From contig NZ_WBSO01000004.1 in the NCBI RefSeq assembly GCF_009299485.1, positions 124,001-188,000 on the forward strand: 64,000 nucleotides of DNA, read 5' to 3'. The position numbers and the translations under genes are program-made. This document shows positions 63,803-64,000 of the stretch, piece by piece; positions within the stretch are counted from its first letter, which is position 1; the number at the start of each line of letters is the position of its first letter. A model generated the notes under the pieces. It saw only the letters and a list, made by a program, of their open reading frames with translations, made no database searches and was not told the origin of the DNA. The stretch is from Bifidobacterium apri. Lineage in GTDB: Bacteria > Actinomycetota > Actinomycetes > Actinomycetales > Bifidobacteriaceae.

Positions 63803-64000
63803 TCACACTTCGACTTCAGTCAAAGTGGGCGCCTCGGTACTGGATTTGATTTGCCGTATACCGGTCAGCGCTATCAGCAGTGAACCGATCGCCAAGGCGG
63901 TGACGACGACGAATCCTCCGTGCGAACCCGCCCGATCGATATATGCGCCGGCGATCGCCGAGCCTACGGACGATCCGATGGAATTCATCGCGCCCATCCA
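63803..64000 (-). CDS. C-terminal end of an MFS-type transporter, truncated by the window edge
   Basis: The last 65 codons of a minus-strand gene whose stop is at 63803-63805. The visible part has two hydrophobic segments (MNSIGSSVGSAIAGAYIDR and GGFVVVTALAIGSLLIALTGI) and a short hydrophilic tail, as at the end of major-facilitator transporters (helices 11 and 12). The substrate cannot be inferred. Confidence 0.7.
   Translation of the reverse strand, partial: WMGAMNSIGSSVGSAIAGAYIDRAGSHGGFVVVTALAIGSLLIALTGIRQIKSSTEAPTLTEVEV

Overview
The window is a GC-rich actinobacterial chromosome segment, most likely from a Bifidobacterium. Supporting this are the gene sets (amt-glnK-glnD, ppk beside a NUDIX/histidine-phosphatase fusion, a reduced Tad pilus locus, an aspartokinase split into catalytic and ACT proteins, a divergent ptsH/ptsI pair with a LacI-type regulator, a C69 dipeptidase, murT/gatD), the codon bias, and several apparently leaderless starts. 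No tRNA or rRNA gene was seen. The genus is an inference; the phylum is secure.

Layout. 0-4 kb: nitrogen module (ammonium transporter, P-II, P-II modifying enzyme) with a GlnR-like box upstream. 4.1-5.6 kb: a large non-coding region with a cluster of DnaA boxes followed by two arrays of inverted repeats at a 73-bp pitch, then dnaB. 7-12 kb: murT/gatD (lipid II amidation), a small helical protein and an ABC1/UbiB kinase-like membrane protein. 11.9-12.4 kb: ten copies of a 52-bp hairpin repeat. 12.5-19.3 kb: GDPD phosphodiesterase, upp, a hypothetical gene, a mutT1-like fusion and ppk. 19.3-20.9 kb: non-coding, with another 73-bp hairpin array and a strong candidate structured small RNA. 20.9-26.1 kb: Tad pilus genes. 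26.2-34.4 kb: dnaX, recR, split aspartokinase, asd and prs, with a third 73-bp array between the convergent aspartate-pathway genes. 34.6-36.4 kb: rpsF-ssb-rpsR-rplI. 37-43.7 kb: a polysaccharide deacetylase, the SRP RNA gene, and an A+T-richer block with a secreted SH3-like protein, a lipoprotein and a MacB-type exporter. 43.8-50.5 kb: PAP2 phosphatase, topA, tmk, holB. 50.6-54.2 kb: LacI regulator, HPr and Enzyme I. 54.7-64 kb: PEBP-like protein, C69 dipeptidase, formate-THF ligase, a 52-bp hairpin array, a PilT-type ATPase fused to a very long Ala/Glu/Lys/Gln-rich segment, a MIF-like tautomerase, a GtrA-like protein and a truncated MFS transporter.

The most unusual signal is in the non-coding DNA. 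Several intergenic regions hold arrays of imperfect palindromes whose sequences have drifted a good deal but whose pitch stays at 73 bp (three loci share one motif, plus an adjacent array with another motif) or 52 bp (at least two loci, unrelated motifs). Arm changes between units are often compensatory or G:U-compatible, so the hairpins appear to be maintained. Both pitches are close to whole numbers of B-DNA turns (about 7 and 5). Their function is unknown. The second notable signal is the candidate rod-shaped RNA at about 20.25-20.42 kb.
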